Positions 47,519 to 59,060 of a stretch of 64,000 nucleotides of DNA are shown one piece after another. Each line of letters opens with the position of its first letter. Position 1 is the first letter of the stretch. A program made the translations under genes and the position numbers. Under the pieces are notes generated by a model that saw nothing but the letters and a program-made list of their open reading frames with translations, did no database searches and was not told the origin of the DNA. The stretch is from Enoplolaimus lenunculus (Eukaryota; Nematoda; Enoplea; Enoplida; Thoracostomopsidae), in contig JASANG010000259.1 of NCBI GenBank assembly GCA_030248215.1, positions 1 through 64,000 of the forward strand, written 5' to 3'.

Positions 47519-47681
47519 AGGCCCGTAGCCAGCTCACCTTGCAAGGGGGGCTGAAAAATTTTCAGGAGATGCATAATAGGGTTTTCAATGACTTGCAAGC
47601 AAGGTTGAAAGTTTTTTAGTGGGGCTAAAAAATTTTCCCGGTTAGGCTGAGCTCGCCCTGCCCCCCATGACTACGGTCCTG
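47519..47681 (+). mobile_element. Family A MITE copy, well preserved
   Basis: AGGCCCGTAGCCAGCTCACC at the left, CAATGACTTGCAAGCAAGG in the middle and ATGACTACGGTCCTG at the right. Confidence 0.9.
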
Positions 47682-48520
47682 ACTCGACTATAGATTGATA
47701 GTTTTCATTTGTGATTTATAATAATATTGATATTTTGGGTGCTTGGGCGATGTTTCTTCGTTAAATGATATATTTTGTATACTAAAAAATAACCCTCAAA
47801 TCTATTAATTTTATGGATGCTTGTATTATCTAAAGGAGTGTAGACCCATGCTTGTTTTACGGACGTTTCGGGTTTCGCGTGGGACTGCAATAAAGTATTG
47901 TAAATTAACACTTTTTTGTTTACGTTTCGGTTTTAAGCTTTGGACTTATTTTTTAACGCTCAGATTTAGGAATAGACTTAGATTAATGTTCTTATCCTGA
48001 ATGAACGCAACATTGGTCATCGAAGCCGGCATATGCTTTTGAAAATAATCGTCCGGTCACAGATATGAAGATGTGTCTCGTTCATTAGTAGCAATGAACT
48101 CGGTCGCGATTTCTGAACGTTCAAAACAGCGCTCAAATTACAACTGTCAACATCAAATTCAAACAGGTTTGCAAAGCGGCTGTGCTTACGGTTTTTTTCT
48201 TGTCATCAGGGTCATTTCTCAACGAACCGTTTGCCTATCGGTCGGTCTTGTGGACCGGTAACCAACGAACAGTGATGCCGTAATGGCTGGACTGGGTTAG
48301 CCTTGAAAATACTCACGTACCACAACCAGTAAATAGTGACGCAGCTCCAGGTTTAATCGTGGTTTTTGGTGTTTAGACTAAAAATTTTTATTTTAAATTT
48401 TGTTTCAAAAACTTTTTAAAAATATTTTAAAGCTGAAAAACGTCTGAAACCATTTATCAGTGCTTAACCAATTCGCTTCGTGCAACAACTACGCTTGCAG
48501 CGAAACAAATTAGAATTTTG
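47682..48520. other. Intergenic DNA, nothing recognised
   Basis: A few TTAGGAATAGACTTAG-type words near 47965. No gene seen. Confidence 0.45.
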
Positions 48521-48801
48521 TTAAAGCCCTATTCACAGGTGCAAGTTGTTGCTGCGAGAACTTGCAGCTGCAAATTGCACGCAGAACTTGCATTTTTTCG
48601 TCAGCCAATGAGAAATTGGGTGCAATAAGTTCATTGAAATTGCATAGTTATTCACACATGTGAACTAAATTTCTAGCTTTGATTTTTAATGAATTATTTG
48701 CAGCTGCAAGTTTGTCGATCGGGATTTTGGTAAAACTTGCAAGTGCAAGTTGTAGCTACAAGTTTTCGCAGCAAAGAATTGCACGTGTGAATAGGGCTTA
48801 A
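48521..48801. mobile_element. Family G MITE with TTAA target-site duplication
   Basis: TTAA (48521-48524) is followed by AGCCCTATTCACAGGTGCAA. The other end reads TTGCACGTGTGAATAGGGC, then TTAA (48798-48801). The TTAA duplication and short TIRs fit a piggyBac-type non-autonomous element. The interior is rich in CTTGCAGCTGCAA-like small palindromes. Confidence 0.85.
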
Positions 48802-51800
48802 TTCACATTAGCGGCATATCGAGCAGTGTTAACCTAAAAAGGCCTATAGCAGACCATGGCACCCTGGCAAAGAGTTTGACAAATTGATTTCTGCTAATAA
48901 TTAAATGCTGGCTTTTACGCAAATGTATTTATAAGCAATTGACGTGAACCAGTCGAAACTAAAACGCTCTAGGATGTATCTGAGCGCAAACGGCATATCT
49001 AAAACAGCTGGACTATGCGGTTATTTTCGCGATCCCCATCCGGCGTCCTATGGGACTCTGGTGAAGCGACGTGCACAATAAGTCGTTGTCAAATAAGTGA
49101 AATTGATTGGACCACACGGGACCAATATTGGTGTAATAGCCAATCAATTTAGAGCTACAGGAATCTGTGTGGCATTTCAAGCCGCTTGATCCAGTAATAT
49201 TGGATAGGGGAGGCAGCGTAGTATATGATGGTAAAAGAACCTTACGGACGAAACGAGCGATAAGCCGCAAACGCATTTATAATTGAAAACTAAATACATT
49301 TCGGTTTTGATCCCAATTGGTTCCGCCAATGGATATTTTTTGAAATCATTTTCATGCATTAAACTGCAGTTGGAAGGTTTTCAAATCGCTTCGGCGCAAG
49401 TTTAAGCTTTGTTTAAAAGGTATAATATGACTTTAGCTTCGTTCGTCTGATAAGGTATGTACTTTAGTATAGCCAGAGATGGGCAACACCGTCGTGGGTT
49501 CCCGCTTTCTCATTCGAAAATTTAAGAAAAATCGGCATATTATTTGAACTTATTTTTCTAAAATTGTCGGAGCGTGTATTGTTGTCAAAATTTTCAATTT
49601 GTGTCATATTTCATAATTTATCATACGTTCTTACCCACTGTATTTGTTTCAGGATTTTGACATTTTAAATGGTGTGTTTATACCATTAAAAGTGACAAAA
49701 TAGCATTGAAAATGAATTTTTCGGTTACAAGTATTTTTTTCGGCTCCGGTTCCACAATTCCAGCGGAACCCTAACGTTATATACATACATATGATTATGC
49801 AAGACAAATTGGTTTAAATTTGAAACAAACTCAAACGCGTAGGAAAAGAATGTCTTCAGGGTCTCAAACTACTCAGATTGTAGCCCTGGCGCCTGCCTGA
49901 ATTACCTTACAATGTACACTCGACGTTGAAAATTAACATAATTAGAGTCTAGCACATTTACCCCCAGTTTTCGAAATTTTCAAAGTTTGGCATAACTTGG
50001 ACTTCGGATTAGGCTTAGCCTTCCACTAGTGAGAGGTAAGCGTACAAAAGCAAGTGGAGCGTCCAGTACTTTCTCGTAGGATTGTCGTCGTGTTGCGACA
50101 CTTCGTCCCAATCCCACTCTTGATTATGCCACTGATCAGAGTTGATATTAATTTGTACAATGGACTTTGTTAGAAGTTTTTCTAAGATATGCGTTCGGTC
50201 CTCGTATTTGGCGTTCGATCATAAACATGACAAATTATCACAATAGTAAATCAATAAAATATATTTATCCTTTTTGTTTTTATCAACAGCCTAAAGGTTT
50301 TTTTTAACCACATTCCTGTATATTATAATGAGCGAAAGTAATATTAATAGAGTCAGGCCCCAAAAACGCAGCGTAGTTAAAGTCTGGCATTGCGTATATT
50401 GCAGATTAGTTTTTAATGTTGTTGGCTCTGTCAGTGAGACGGCGTTAATATAAAACTTTGACCAAAACAGAATCAATCTTTTATGCGGCGAACCTGAGAG
50501 AACCACATTTTGGCCATCTGGTTGTCGCGGTGAAAATTGATGTGAGCCATGGTTGTTAATAACAAAACCTGACCAGGATCTCGGGATACCAAACGATGAC
50601 AGGGGCGTGAAAATATCTCTGTGAAATTTTTGCTTAAAGACGCAAAAAACTACTTTTATTTTGAGTAGAATAACTGGTGGATTTGAAAATATTTTCTCGT
50701 TCGTTTATGCCTGCTGGCGAAAAAACTTTAAAACAGTTATTGCACCCTCGAAATGAAGCCATGCTTACGCTACTGAACCTAAGCCCAAAATGTGCGTACT
50801 GGTACGTTTGAGTTAAACTCCGTTTGCGATATGTCGCGCTACGGGTTTGTAGGGACTTGTCAATCTGTTGTAACACAAGAAACCCAAGTCTTCGAATAAT
50901 TACTATAACAGACCGTATTCCCTTTCGAAAATCGTGGCTAAAACATTAACCAACGGAGTTACGGCCGGCTTTGCGTGAAGCTGACACAAGACAGCATTCG
51001 GCTGTGGGACGTAAAATATTCTTAGCTTAGTCATTTGTTTTAGGGTTTTTAGGTTTAATATACGGAGCAAAAAATATAATACCTGTTTTCACTGTCATCT
51101 AATATCAGCATTCTCAACAGTGCGTAGCGCCTATTTAAACATTTTCTGAGGTAGTAGTATATGAAAATCGTATTGTTTACGCCGACGGGGGTACTGAGAT
51201 GAAGGTTGGAGGTTTACCCCCCAAGTAATGATTCAACAGGTCACTGGAGGGAATCCATGAGGAACTCTCAGACCATCAGTCCTCTGTGAGATCCAGAATC
51301 GAATAGTTGTGCTAATATTTAGTACGAAAATTGCGTTTGGCTTTTCGCTCGTTTCGCTCGTGATCGTTTGTTACTTATATATCCTCTGGGGGCTTCTGTC
51401 AAAAATATCTGGATCTGCCACTACAGGTTTATCCAGATTTTTTCGCCAGCAAATCCTTCGCTAAATTGCAAAGTTGGCAAAATATTTTCTAATTTCACTT
51501 GAGCCAAGTGCATAACCTAATTTTGTTGTTGCAGGTCATTTATAATTATTTCATCAGCGAACTTTTATCTCGTTTCGCATTGAAAATTCAATTAACAGCC
51601 GTAGCAGCTTTAATCCTGCGAAGGGTGGTTGTTTATTTATAAGCTAAACATGGAAAATTGTTTTATCTCCGTGATTTGTTAATGACGCGTGTACACTGGT
51701 CAAGATAATCGCACTGATCATGTCTCGAAAGTAACATTGAATCTTGATCAATTCGTTGAAATATACCTAAATGTAAGCATATTCAATTGTCACATTTAGG

Positions 51801-52843
51801 ATGGCGATATGTACCATTTTTGACCATCTAAAGTGTTTAAGGTTATTGTACATTTTCAACCGCAAATCGAAGTATAAACCTAAACCTAATTCTACACACG
51901 AATATGCCTAATTCGAAGTACGAGCCTAAGGGTCATACGAAAATGTAGAAAATTTCCGAAAACTCTGGGGCGGGGGGAACCCTAAGTGATAAAAGTTTAA
52001 GGTACATTTGGTACAACCTAATTGTTGTTCGTACCCTAATAAATTGGAATATGTTGTGCTTAATCATATACTTTTCGAAAACTGGCCAATTCAGAAACTT
52101 TTGGAAAAGGGGGCACCACGCCGTTTCATAACAGTGAAAAAAGCTCGCGAGTGAAACGAACCAGAAGCTAAACACAATTTTAGTACTAAAACCTTAATAT
52201 AAATTGTTGGTTTTCAGTCTTGCTGGGGGGATGGGCGTTGGCCTGGGTCTCACCCCCTTGTATCCATCAGTGCTACTAATTGTCAAACTCTCAAAGAATC
52301 ATTAAATGCGCTAGGTGAAATTTGTTTTGGATACTGCAGGACTTTGATCATAACAGGGTGAATGTGCGTACCAATGGTGGCGATTGCTATATTTTTCAGG
52401 GCCAGTTACTATGGTAACAGACGTAATTATGGCGAAACACGGGAGTTGTACCTCGTCATATATATGTCGTACCCCTGCCCCCCCCCCGCCATATTTGTTT
52501 TCAAGCCGAGAAATATTAAGTTTCGTTAAAATTTAATTAAAAATAAACTTTACATCTTTGATCGAGTATTCTGAAAACTTACCGAATAAATATTTATTAT
52601 TAATTTAGCAGTATTAACTCAAGTAGAAAATAACAATATTAGCAATTGTTTAAAACTTTGTATTGAAAACAATTTATAATAAACCAGGTAATAACATTAC
52701 AAGTTTGAGTTTCATAGAAAGCATTCATATTAGCATGACTGTTAATGTGAATGTTATAACTAAAACGAGTCTCCTAAAATACTTAAAATTATAATTATAG
52801 CTTAAGTAAACTTGATTATTAATTTAGAAAAAGTTAAATGCCT
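48802..52843. other. Intergenic DNA with MITE remnants, no gene recognised
   Basis: 49230-49332 (GGACGAAACGAGCGATAAGC ... CCAATTGGTTCCGCCAATGG) and 51270-51425 (TTGGCTTTTCGCTCGTTTCG ... ATATCTGGATCTGCCACTAC) are worn family B ends. 49735-49775 is a family F end (CGGCTCCGGTTCCACAATTC). 52140-52165 repeats the GCGAGTGAAACGAACCAGAAG phrase. The rest is unrecognised. Confidence 0.45.
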
Positions 52844-53040
52844 GCAGTGCCGGAGCAGACAGGGGTAGTGGCTCGCCTGAAATTCCAGGGTGGGGCACCC
52901 AAACTCGGGAGCGATGCGAGCGAGAAGCCAGACGCAGTTTAAAACTTAAACGGTTGTTGTTTCAACCGGTTAGGGTAGGGGTCCCTTTAGGGTGGCCTCC
53001 CCCAAATGGGGGGTATGGAAGGTTAGCTGCTCTGGCCCTG
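52844..53040 (+). mobile_element. Family J MITE copy, best preserved
   Basis: GCAGTGCCGGAGCAGACAGG at the left and AGCTGCTCTGGCCCTGAATG at the right are inverted, with GCGAGCGAGAAGCCAGACGC and GGGGTCCCTTTAGGGTGGCC inside. Confidence 0.85.
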
Positions 53041-54163
53041 AATGCCTGGATGGGCTAATTAATCTAGAATTTCAAGTTTAGCTGAGACTTATATTTTTAA
53101 GTTTAACACGAGTTTATAGTAAAGTTATTTTTGGTTTTAGTAACAAGTGCAGCCCAGAAACTATGTGCATCGAAGAATTCAATAAGTTTAGCTTAAATCC
53201 AAAATATTTAAGATTTTAACTGCGTTTAAGCGTAAACCAACCAGTCAGTTTAGTTAATCTTCAAAGTTAGTTTACTATTGGACGAGCAGCTTAAGCTGAA
53301 ATCAAGTTAGTTTAAGCTTTTAGAAAATTTCTCCAAATTATATATATTCGGTGGTAAAAATTGGTGTATGATCTTAGCATCAACGCTGTATATTTGAAAT
53401 AGCTATGAACAAGTCTAGAATTTGCGTGAAAGTCTTTAATTACTTAAAGTATCGGAATATTGCGATCTGTTTAAAAAGATTTAATTGTTAAATGAATGAC
53501 GTGACGAAAAGTTGTCTTGGATTTTGAGTCAAAATTTGTTAAATATCGCTTCGCAACTTTCTAACTGGGCTGGTATTGTTTTTGTATAAAAGTCATATCG
53601 GTTTTTAGCCAATTTTTTCGTTATTTTTAAAAAATACTTAAAAAACGTCACATAATATTTGTTTTAAATTGAGATTTCGGTAAAATGTCTTTGTTTTTCA
53701 AATCCACGGTGCAGAAAGTAGCAAAAGCGATTTGAAACGACGACACACAGTCTGCGGTCTGAATTTAAAAAACAACTTTAAGTGGGACTGCCGGATATAT
53801 CTGTTCAGTCTGGGTTTTAGGCACAATGAAGGTTTATAAATATTTACTTTATGGTATTATATGGTAAGTGTTTTTGTCTGAATTTGGCACAAGACAGCTG
53901 TTTAGTCAAAGACAATAGAATGTTTTTCTCAGTGTTTGCGTTTCACTATTTTTGTTGTTGGTTTGTTCGCTTTGTTGTTTACTTAGCGCATAGTTCTTGT
54001 GCCATGAACTAAATAACAAACTAAAGTGTAAATCTAAATCTTGTGAAACTGCTGTTCACATAAAACCCGTCTGGTGTGGGCGTTTATTGTTCATAATTGT
54101 CCCAAAAGTTAAAACAAAACGAACGAAACAAATAAATTTTGTAAAATTTTGCAATATTTCATT

Positions 54164-54795
54164 ACCGAAATTGCCGGAACCTGCGGCAGAAATTATACCG
54201 GAGCCGAAAGCGGAGGTCGATTTTTTGCCGGAGCCGGATGCGACTTCCGGTTGTATCCTGACCAGTAGCGAATTTGAAAAATATTCTGTATTAGCAGAAA
54301 GTTCGGAAGTCTCAATAATGTAAAATTTAGCTTATTTCCATACGTATATACAAACACACATATATATTATGGTATAAAGCGAAACTGGATTATATCGGAA
54401 TCGAAACAGCAATTTTATACAGGAATTACAACCGTAATCGGTATCGGAACTAAAAATTTTGTGACTGTACAGATAATTTGTAATTTATATTGACAAATAT
54501 AATATTGATTCAGGGTGTCTGTTGGCTGGCAACAATTCTGAAATGGTTGTATTAACAAGTTGGCGATGATTTCTGGTTCTGTAAAAGCTAATCTATAATC
54601 AATTACTGATAAGTTAACTCATCGAAAGCAATTTAATATAGAAATAATACAGAATTTTTATGGAACATATCACAACAAGTAAAATTAAAATTTCAAAATT
54701 CCGATTCCGATTGATTTTGCATTCAGAGTCGTAATCGGAAATCGCTTTGAATCGGAATTCTAATCGGAAACGGAATTCCGGTCGCACCCTGATAT
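54164..54795. mobile_element. Family F remnants
   Basis: 54164-54262 repeats CCGGAACCTGCGG, CCGGAGCCGAAAGCGG and CCGGAGCCGGATGCG words. 54365-54795 has ATCGGAATCGAAACAG at the left and GGAAACGGAATTCCGGTCGC at the right. Confidence 0.5.
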
Positions 54796-55312
54796 ATATT
54801 ATAACCTCAAAAATAGAATTTTTAAAAATTCAAATTTCTAATCGCAAGCTTAACGACGTGTGAAAAATTTTTGAGTCAAAATTCCAGATTTACAACTTTG
54901 CGTTGTTCGGAGGGGGGGGGGGCGAATTGTCGAAAGGTCGACTGTAAGATATCGTAAATAGAAATAATGTTGCGTTAATTTTAATATTTTGCGTCAGTTA
55001 CAATTTTAATTGTGCTTTTGGCGTCGCTGTCATGATAATATATTTGTGCGACGAGAACGGGGTAGCGGCGTTTTTGTACATTTTTGGCGGTGAAAACGAT
55101 ATCCCAACGGTACTGATTGTGTTAATGTTTACCAAACCAAGCATAGTTTAAATTATTCGCGAACATTTCTATATCCTAAATTGCGAGATGTATTTCATCA
55201 CATACGTCTCGAAATAAGACACCGATAAGACTATTCCTAAGCCTAAGCCTAACCAAAATAAAACACAGCTTAGCTGATAGAGCCATGGTTAATATTGTGT
55301 AAAAGTTTTTGC

Positions 55313-55489
55313 GGCCCATGTATAGAACAGGGCCGGAACTGTAGTATAAGCATATTGCTAAGCCTAAGCTTAAGAAGCGTAACGATAAAATTATTCCTAA
55401 GCCTAAGCAAAAAAAGTTAGTCTAAAGCTAAAGCTAACTCTATTACAGCCACACAGGAAAACGTTCCGGCCCTGTTCTATACATGGCCC
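55313..55489. mobile_element. Family P element with 24-bp near-perfect TIRs
   Basis: CCATGTATAGAACAGGGCC and the following GGAAC (55317-55340) are exactly inverted at 55463-55486. The interior consists largely of CCTAAGCCTAAGC-like words. Related pieces with GCCGGAACAGTAGTATAAGC lie near 14220 and 19810. Confidence 0.75.
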
Positions 55490-55799
55490 AAGTTTGCAAT
55501 ACCGTATCCAAAGGGGCTTATCGACTTGAGCCCCAAACGTATATTTTCGATTTAGGGATAAGTACGATGCTGCGTTAAATTTGTGCGGTTATGACAGACA
55601 TTTGTTTGCCTGTATAATAACCAGGCTGTTATATGCTTTCCCCGCTGCTCATGAAAACGGAATATTCAAAGGGTCACAAAAGAACCAGCGGACACTGGCG
55701 CAACCAATGAAGTGCCACCCATACATTGGGATCGATTCGCAACTGGCATCTTGAGACCACGTTTAGACTTAACAAAATTTGAAATTTAGTTTGAACATT

Positions 55800-55897
55800 T
55801 TTACTCAAATCGCGTTTGGCTTCTTGCTCGCTTTGCTCATGACGTGTTTCACAAGTACACGACTTCGTATCAGAAATTTCTGGATGCGCCACTGTTG
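55800..55897 (+). mobile_element. Family B right-end remnant
   Basis: AATCGCGTTTGGCTTCTTGC, then CAGAAATTTCTGGATGCGCC and ACTG, as in the right end of 29097-29402. Confidence 0.55.
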
Positions 55898-56255
55898 TTA
55901 GCATAAAGCTTTAGCCAATATTTTATATGTCATCAATTCTAAATATATGCTATTCATCATTTGTTGTGTTTCAGAATTAAAATTTTAAAGCATCAAATAA
56001 CAATATTATAGTTGTATACGGTTACTTATTGTGGCCCAAATTCATTACAGTTTACGCCAATCTACATTTTGGTGCCATATATAAATATAGTGGCAAGTAA
56101 TTTTGTGTTAATATTCCTTCTGGGTCCACCTACAAAGCCCCAAAGTGTCAACAAATATCAATAGCGATTGATGATTGGACAGTTATCCACAAAATTGACT
56201 AATATTTCGCAAATAAACTAATGATATCGGAATACCAAACTGTTATAGTACCGCA

Positions 56256-56296
56256 ACAACAGCAACAACAACAACAGCAACAGCAACAACAACAGC

Positions 56297-56352
<56 letters not shown>

Positions 56353-56353
56353 C
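56256..56353 (+). repeat. (CAA/CAG)n microsatellite upstream of the IER-family gene
   Basis: About 98 bases of CAA with interspersed CAG triplets, ending about 1.04 kb before the start codon. It has the same composition as the Gln-coding tracts in exon 2, but lies in no long open frame with a start. It could sit in the promoter or in an untranslated exon. Confidence 0.85.
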
Positions 56354-57121
56354 GTTGTGCCTATAGCAGCTAACTTATCAAATAGCAATTAAGCTAACGC
56401 TAAACCGGGGCATAACCCAATTGCAATATCATTATATCATAATACAGAGTAATTTTTGTTTCTGGAATAAAAGCATGCGCTGAACGCCGTAAAAACACTA
56501 AATTACTTGCAATTAATTAAATCAACAAAACTTAGTATATTAGCTATGTAATTTTTAATATTTATACAATATTTTGTGACTGAAAAAAAACTGATCGAAA
56601 AATAATTTATCGCGTTTTCTGTTGTGGTCTTTGATGTCCTATTATTAATGATAACTATACCAGCAATGGTTCATATAATTATACACATTTTGTCTACTTC
56701 AGCACGCGTTGGTCACAGATACGCCCTGTTGTAAAAGCAAAAATTAATCAGGTTAACAACGAACAAACACACCACGTCTCAGTCAACCAACTCACGTTAC
56801 TTTTGTGGTAGAACTGTGCCAATATATTAACATGGGACTCGTTAATGTAATAGGCAAGGTTTATAGTAGAATATATTACAATCAGCTAAATTCAATGCAA
56901 AAAAATGCTAATCAACAGTTATTTTTTGTGTTGTTGTTGTTGAGGTCTCAATCAGCTTGTGTATGACTGGTTATGCTGGTTAGATTATCGAACGCAAAAG
57001 CTCAAACATAATCGTTTGAAACAAGAAAAATTACTAATGCAAAAATGCCGACGCGGCAAATCCAAATGTCAACCATAAATCATTCTGTGGTTGTTCATTG
57101 AATTTAAACAACAACATCAAC

Positions 57122-57156
57122 AATTATATAATAATAGTAATAATAATAATAATAAC
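57122..57156 (+). repeat. (AAT)n microsatellite
   Basis: A short AATAAT run 240 bases before the IER-family start codon, probably in the 5' leader or proximal promoter. Confidence 0.7.
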
Positions 57157-57394
57157 AGACCGCGACACCAGAACAATGCAGACTTGAGTTATTGGAGACA
57201 ACGATTGACCGTAGTAATTAATGGTATATATTGCACGACAACGCGATTTGATTGCATGTTTACAAAAAAAGCAACCAGTGTAAGCTGTTGTTGACGCGAA
57301 ACAAAATTTATTCATTAAACGTTAAATTATAATTAATTGGAATCCGAATTGTGCAAACGGCTATTTTCAAATATACCACACCTTGCAACGTAAA

Positions 57395-57570
57395 ATGAGC
57401 ATCATGATGAGCACAACTATTGACAGTAACGATAACGAATGCACCCGTATATTGAAAGCTTCGCTGGCGAAAATTATTGACTCAAAAATTGAGCGAAAAG
57501 GCCCGAATTTACGAAAAAGTCTTATGATATTACATGTGATCAAACGTGCTCGAAATGAGCAGCGAGTTCG
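57395..57570 (+). CDS. IER-family (immediate early response 2/5-like) protein, exon 1, N-terminal IER domain; joins 59267-63710
   Basis: This exon encodes the first 58 residues plus two bases of codon 59. Residues 15-54 match the N-terminal domain of vertebrate IER2/IER5/IER5L as I remember it: ECTRILKASLAKIIDSK lines up with IER5 EAHRIVSISLGKIYNSR, and KGPNLRKSLMILHVIKRAR with GGIKLHKNLLVSLVLRSAR. R18-I19, S23-L24, K26-I27, S30, R34, G36, L39, K41, L43, V48 and A52-R53 agree. The start is the ATG at 57395. An in-frame TAA lies at 57323 with no ATG between, there is an A at -3, and Met4 and Met5 are weaker alternatives. The donor CG|GTAAGA at 57571 leaves phase 2, which matches the next exon. 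Vertebrate family members are nuclear regulators induced by growth signals and stress, and IER5 is reported to recruit PP2A-B55 to HSF1. That role is known for the family and only inferred here. I am confident of the family and not of the function. Confidence 0.85.
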
Positions 57571-58235
57571 GTAAGAGGGGGCGTAGCCGGGCGGGGGGCG
57601 GTTGACGGCATAGGTGTAGCCAAATGGGTTAAGGGTCAAATCCTTCAAATCGTTTTTTATTTTTGGGAAAGAAATTTAGAAACATTTTCAGTTGGTAATG
57701 CACGATACCTCCGCGCCCGGAAAGACTTTTTTCAGAACCTAATTATCGGTTTAGATATGCTGGCTACACTACTGGTTAACAGCACTTGTATACTAGTTTC
57801 ACGCAAACAGGTCTCGAATTTATCAGTTTGGTTTAACTTAGGCTTAGGTTTAAGATTGTGGACGAAGTGTAACAAGTGCAATGGTTATCAATTAGCGATG
57901 CGAATAATTACGAATATAACAAGCTTAAATCAATGCAGGTTATTTGACCCGTTAAGATTGTCTGTGAATAAGACATAAGTCTAAGCTTATAACATTACGT
58001 ATCGCTAATTTATCGAACTAAACAGCTGAGTTTGTATTAGGCTAAGCTCTCAAGCTGTGTTCTATACTAAACCAGCGTTCAATACAACATGCGGTAGCCG
58101 ATTAATGGTCACCCGGCGGCCAGATAATTAGAGGAATAGAGAGGTTACATATACTTTTCGAAATTTGTGAAAGACATGAAAAACAGGTTTAATATTTTTT
58201 AGGATATCCTTCCGAATATTAAATGTTAAAAAAAT

Positions 58236-58660
58236 TACTGTAGTGACCCGAATATGAGAGGGGGTGGCCATTTTGAGTCCCAGTCAATAGGAGTCCGTAT
58301 CCCGAATAAGAGTCCGTAAGCGGATGGGGTCCTTAAACCTAATAATTAGAGGCCATAAATGTCAGTTATCCCTAGCGCATAAATGCCTCCACGACCAAAT
58401 AATTTGAGTTTGAAACTCTAAAGCGTACTTAAATTTTGAATATACATTCCTAAACCTTGTATTATCGCTCAACCTATTGACAAAAGACAAACACGTGTAA
58501 TTCAACATATAGTTGCAATACCGGAGATATATTAGCAACGAAGTGTGGCGGAAGGCAGGATGAAAATAAATAACAGTCCGTAACCGAATAACAAGGGGGG
58601 GACCTTCTTGAGAAGTCAAATAAATAACAGTCTCCCCCTCTTATTCGGGTCGCTACCGTA
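58236..58660 (+). mobile_element. Family E MITE copy inside the IER-gene intron
   Basis: TACTGTAGTGACCCGAATAT at the left and ATTCGGGTCGCTACCGTA at the right are nearly perfect inverted ends. It aligns with 3218-3659 throughout and is the best preserved copy. Confidence 0.85.
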
Positions 58661-58790
58661 CTTTTGGATTAGGTTAAACCAGTAGAGGCCAAATCCTGTC
58701 TACGCCCTTGTTAATGGTATTTGGTTTGTGAAATTTAAAATTACAACATAAAGTTCGCCACGAAGCATTTTTGAACCTGTTACTTAGATT

Positions 58791-59060
58791 AACCCCTTCT
58801 CACATTCAGTTGCCTGTAGGCAACTCAGCGCAGTGTATATATGTTAAATAGTATATATCGCACCGTGTTTGACAATTACAACACGTATATATAGTACTAA
58901 ATCACCACAAGACGTGAGAGCCCCCTCGGGCTGGAGCGTCAAGCTCCTATAGCTGAGTGGTGATGGTATACGCCTCCCACTCCAGTCACTGGAGTTCGAA
59001 TCCTATAGCACAAAAGTAGGTCTCAGGAGAAATAGAAAATATTCAGGTGAGAAAGGGTTA
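58791..59060 (+). mobile_element. Family C TIR element with tRNA-like core (subfamily 2) inside the IER-gene intron
   Basis: TTAACCCCTTCTCACATTC at the left and GGTGAGAAAGGGTTA at the right. The core is TATAGCTGAGTGGTGATGG, then ACTCCAGTCACTGGAGTTCG, with the B-box GAGTTCGAATCC. It lies in the same direction as the gene, 206 bases before exon 2. Confidence 0.85.

Larger units (their letters stand above)
53041..57394. other. Upstream region of the IER-family gene; no further coding exon seen
   Basis: It holds AT-rich unique sequence, family F remnants (54164-54790), family P (55313-55489), a family B end (55800-55895) and CAA/CAG and AAT microsatellites. The transcription start must lie here, but I found no convincing TATA box, serum-response (CArG) box or other core promoter element, so none is called. 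A 108-codon open stretch at 53997-54323 overlaps family F-like sequence and is not supported as a gene. Confidence 0.4.

Noticed and set aside
53997-54323. 108-codon open frame with Pro-Glu-Pro repeats
   Set aside because: The repeated part coincides with the CCGGAGCCGG words of family F, so the apparent repeats are of transposon origin.
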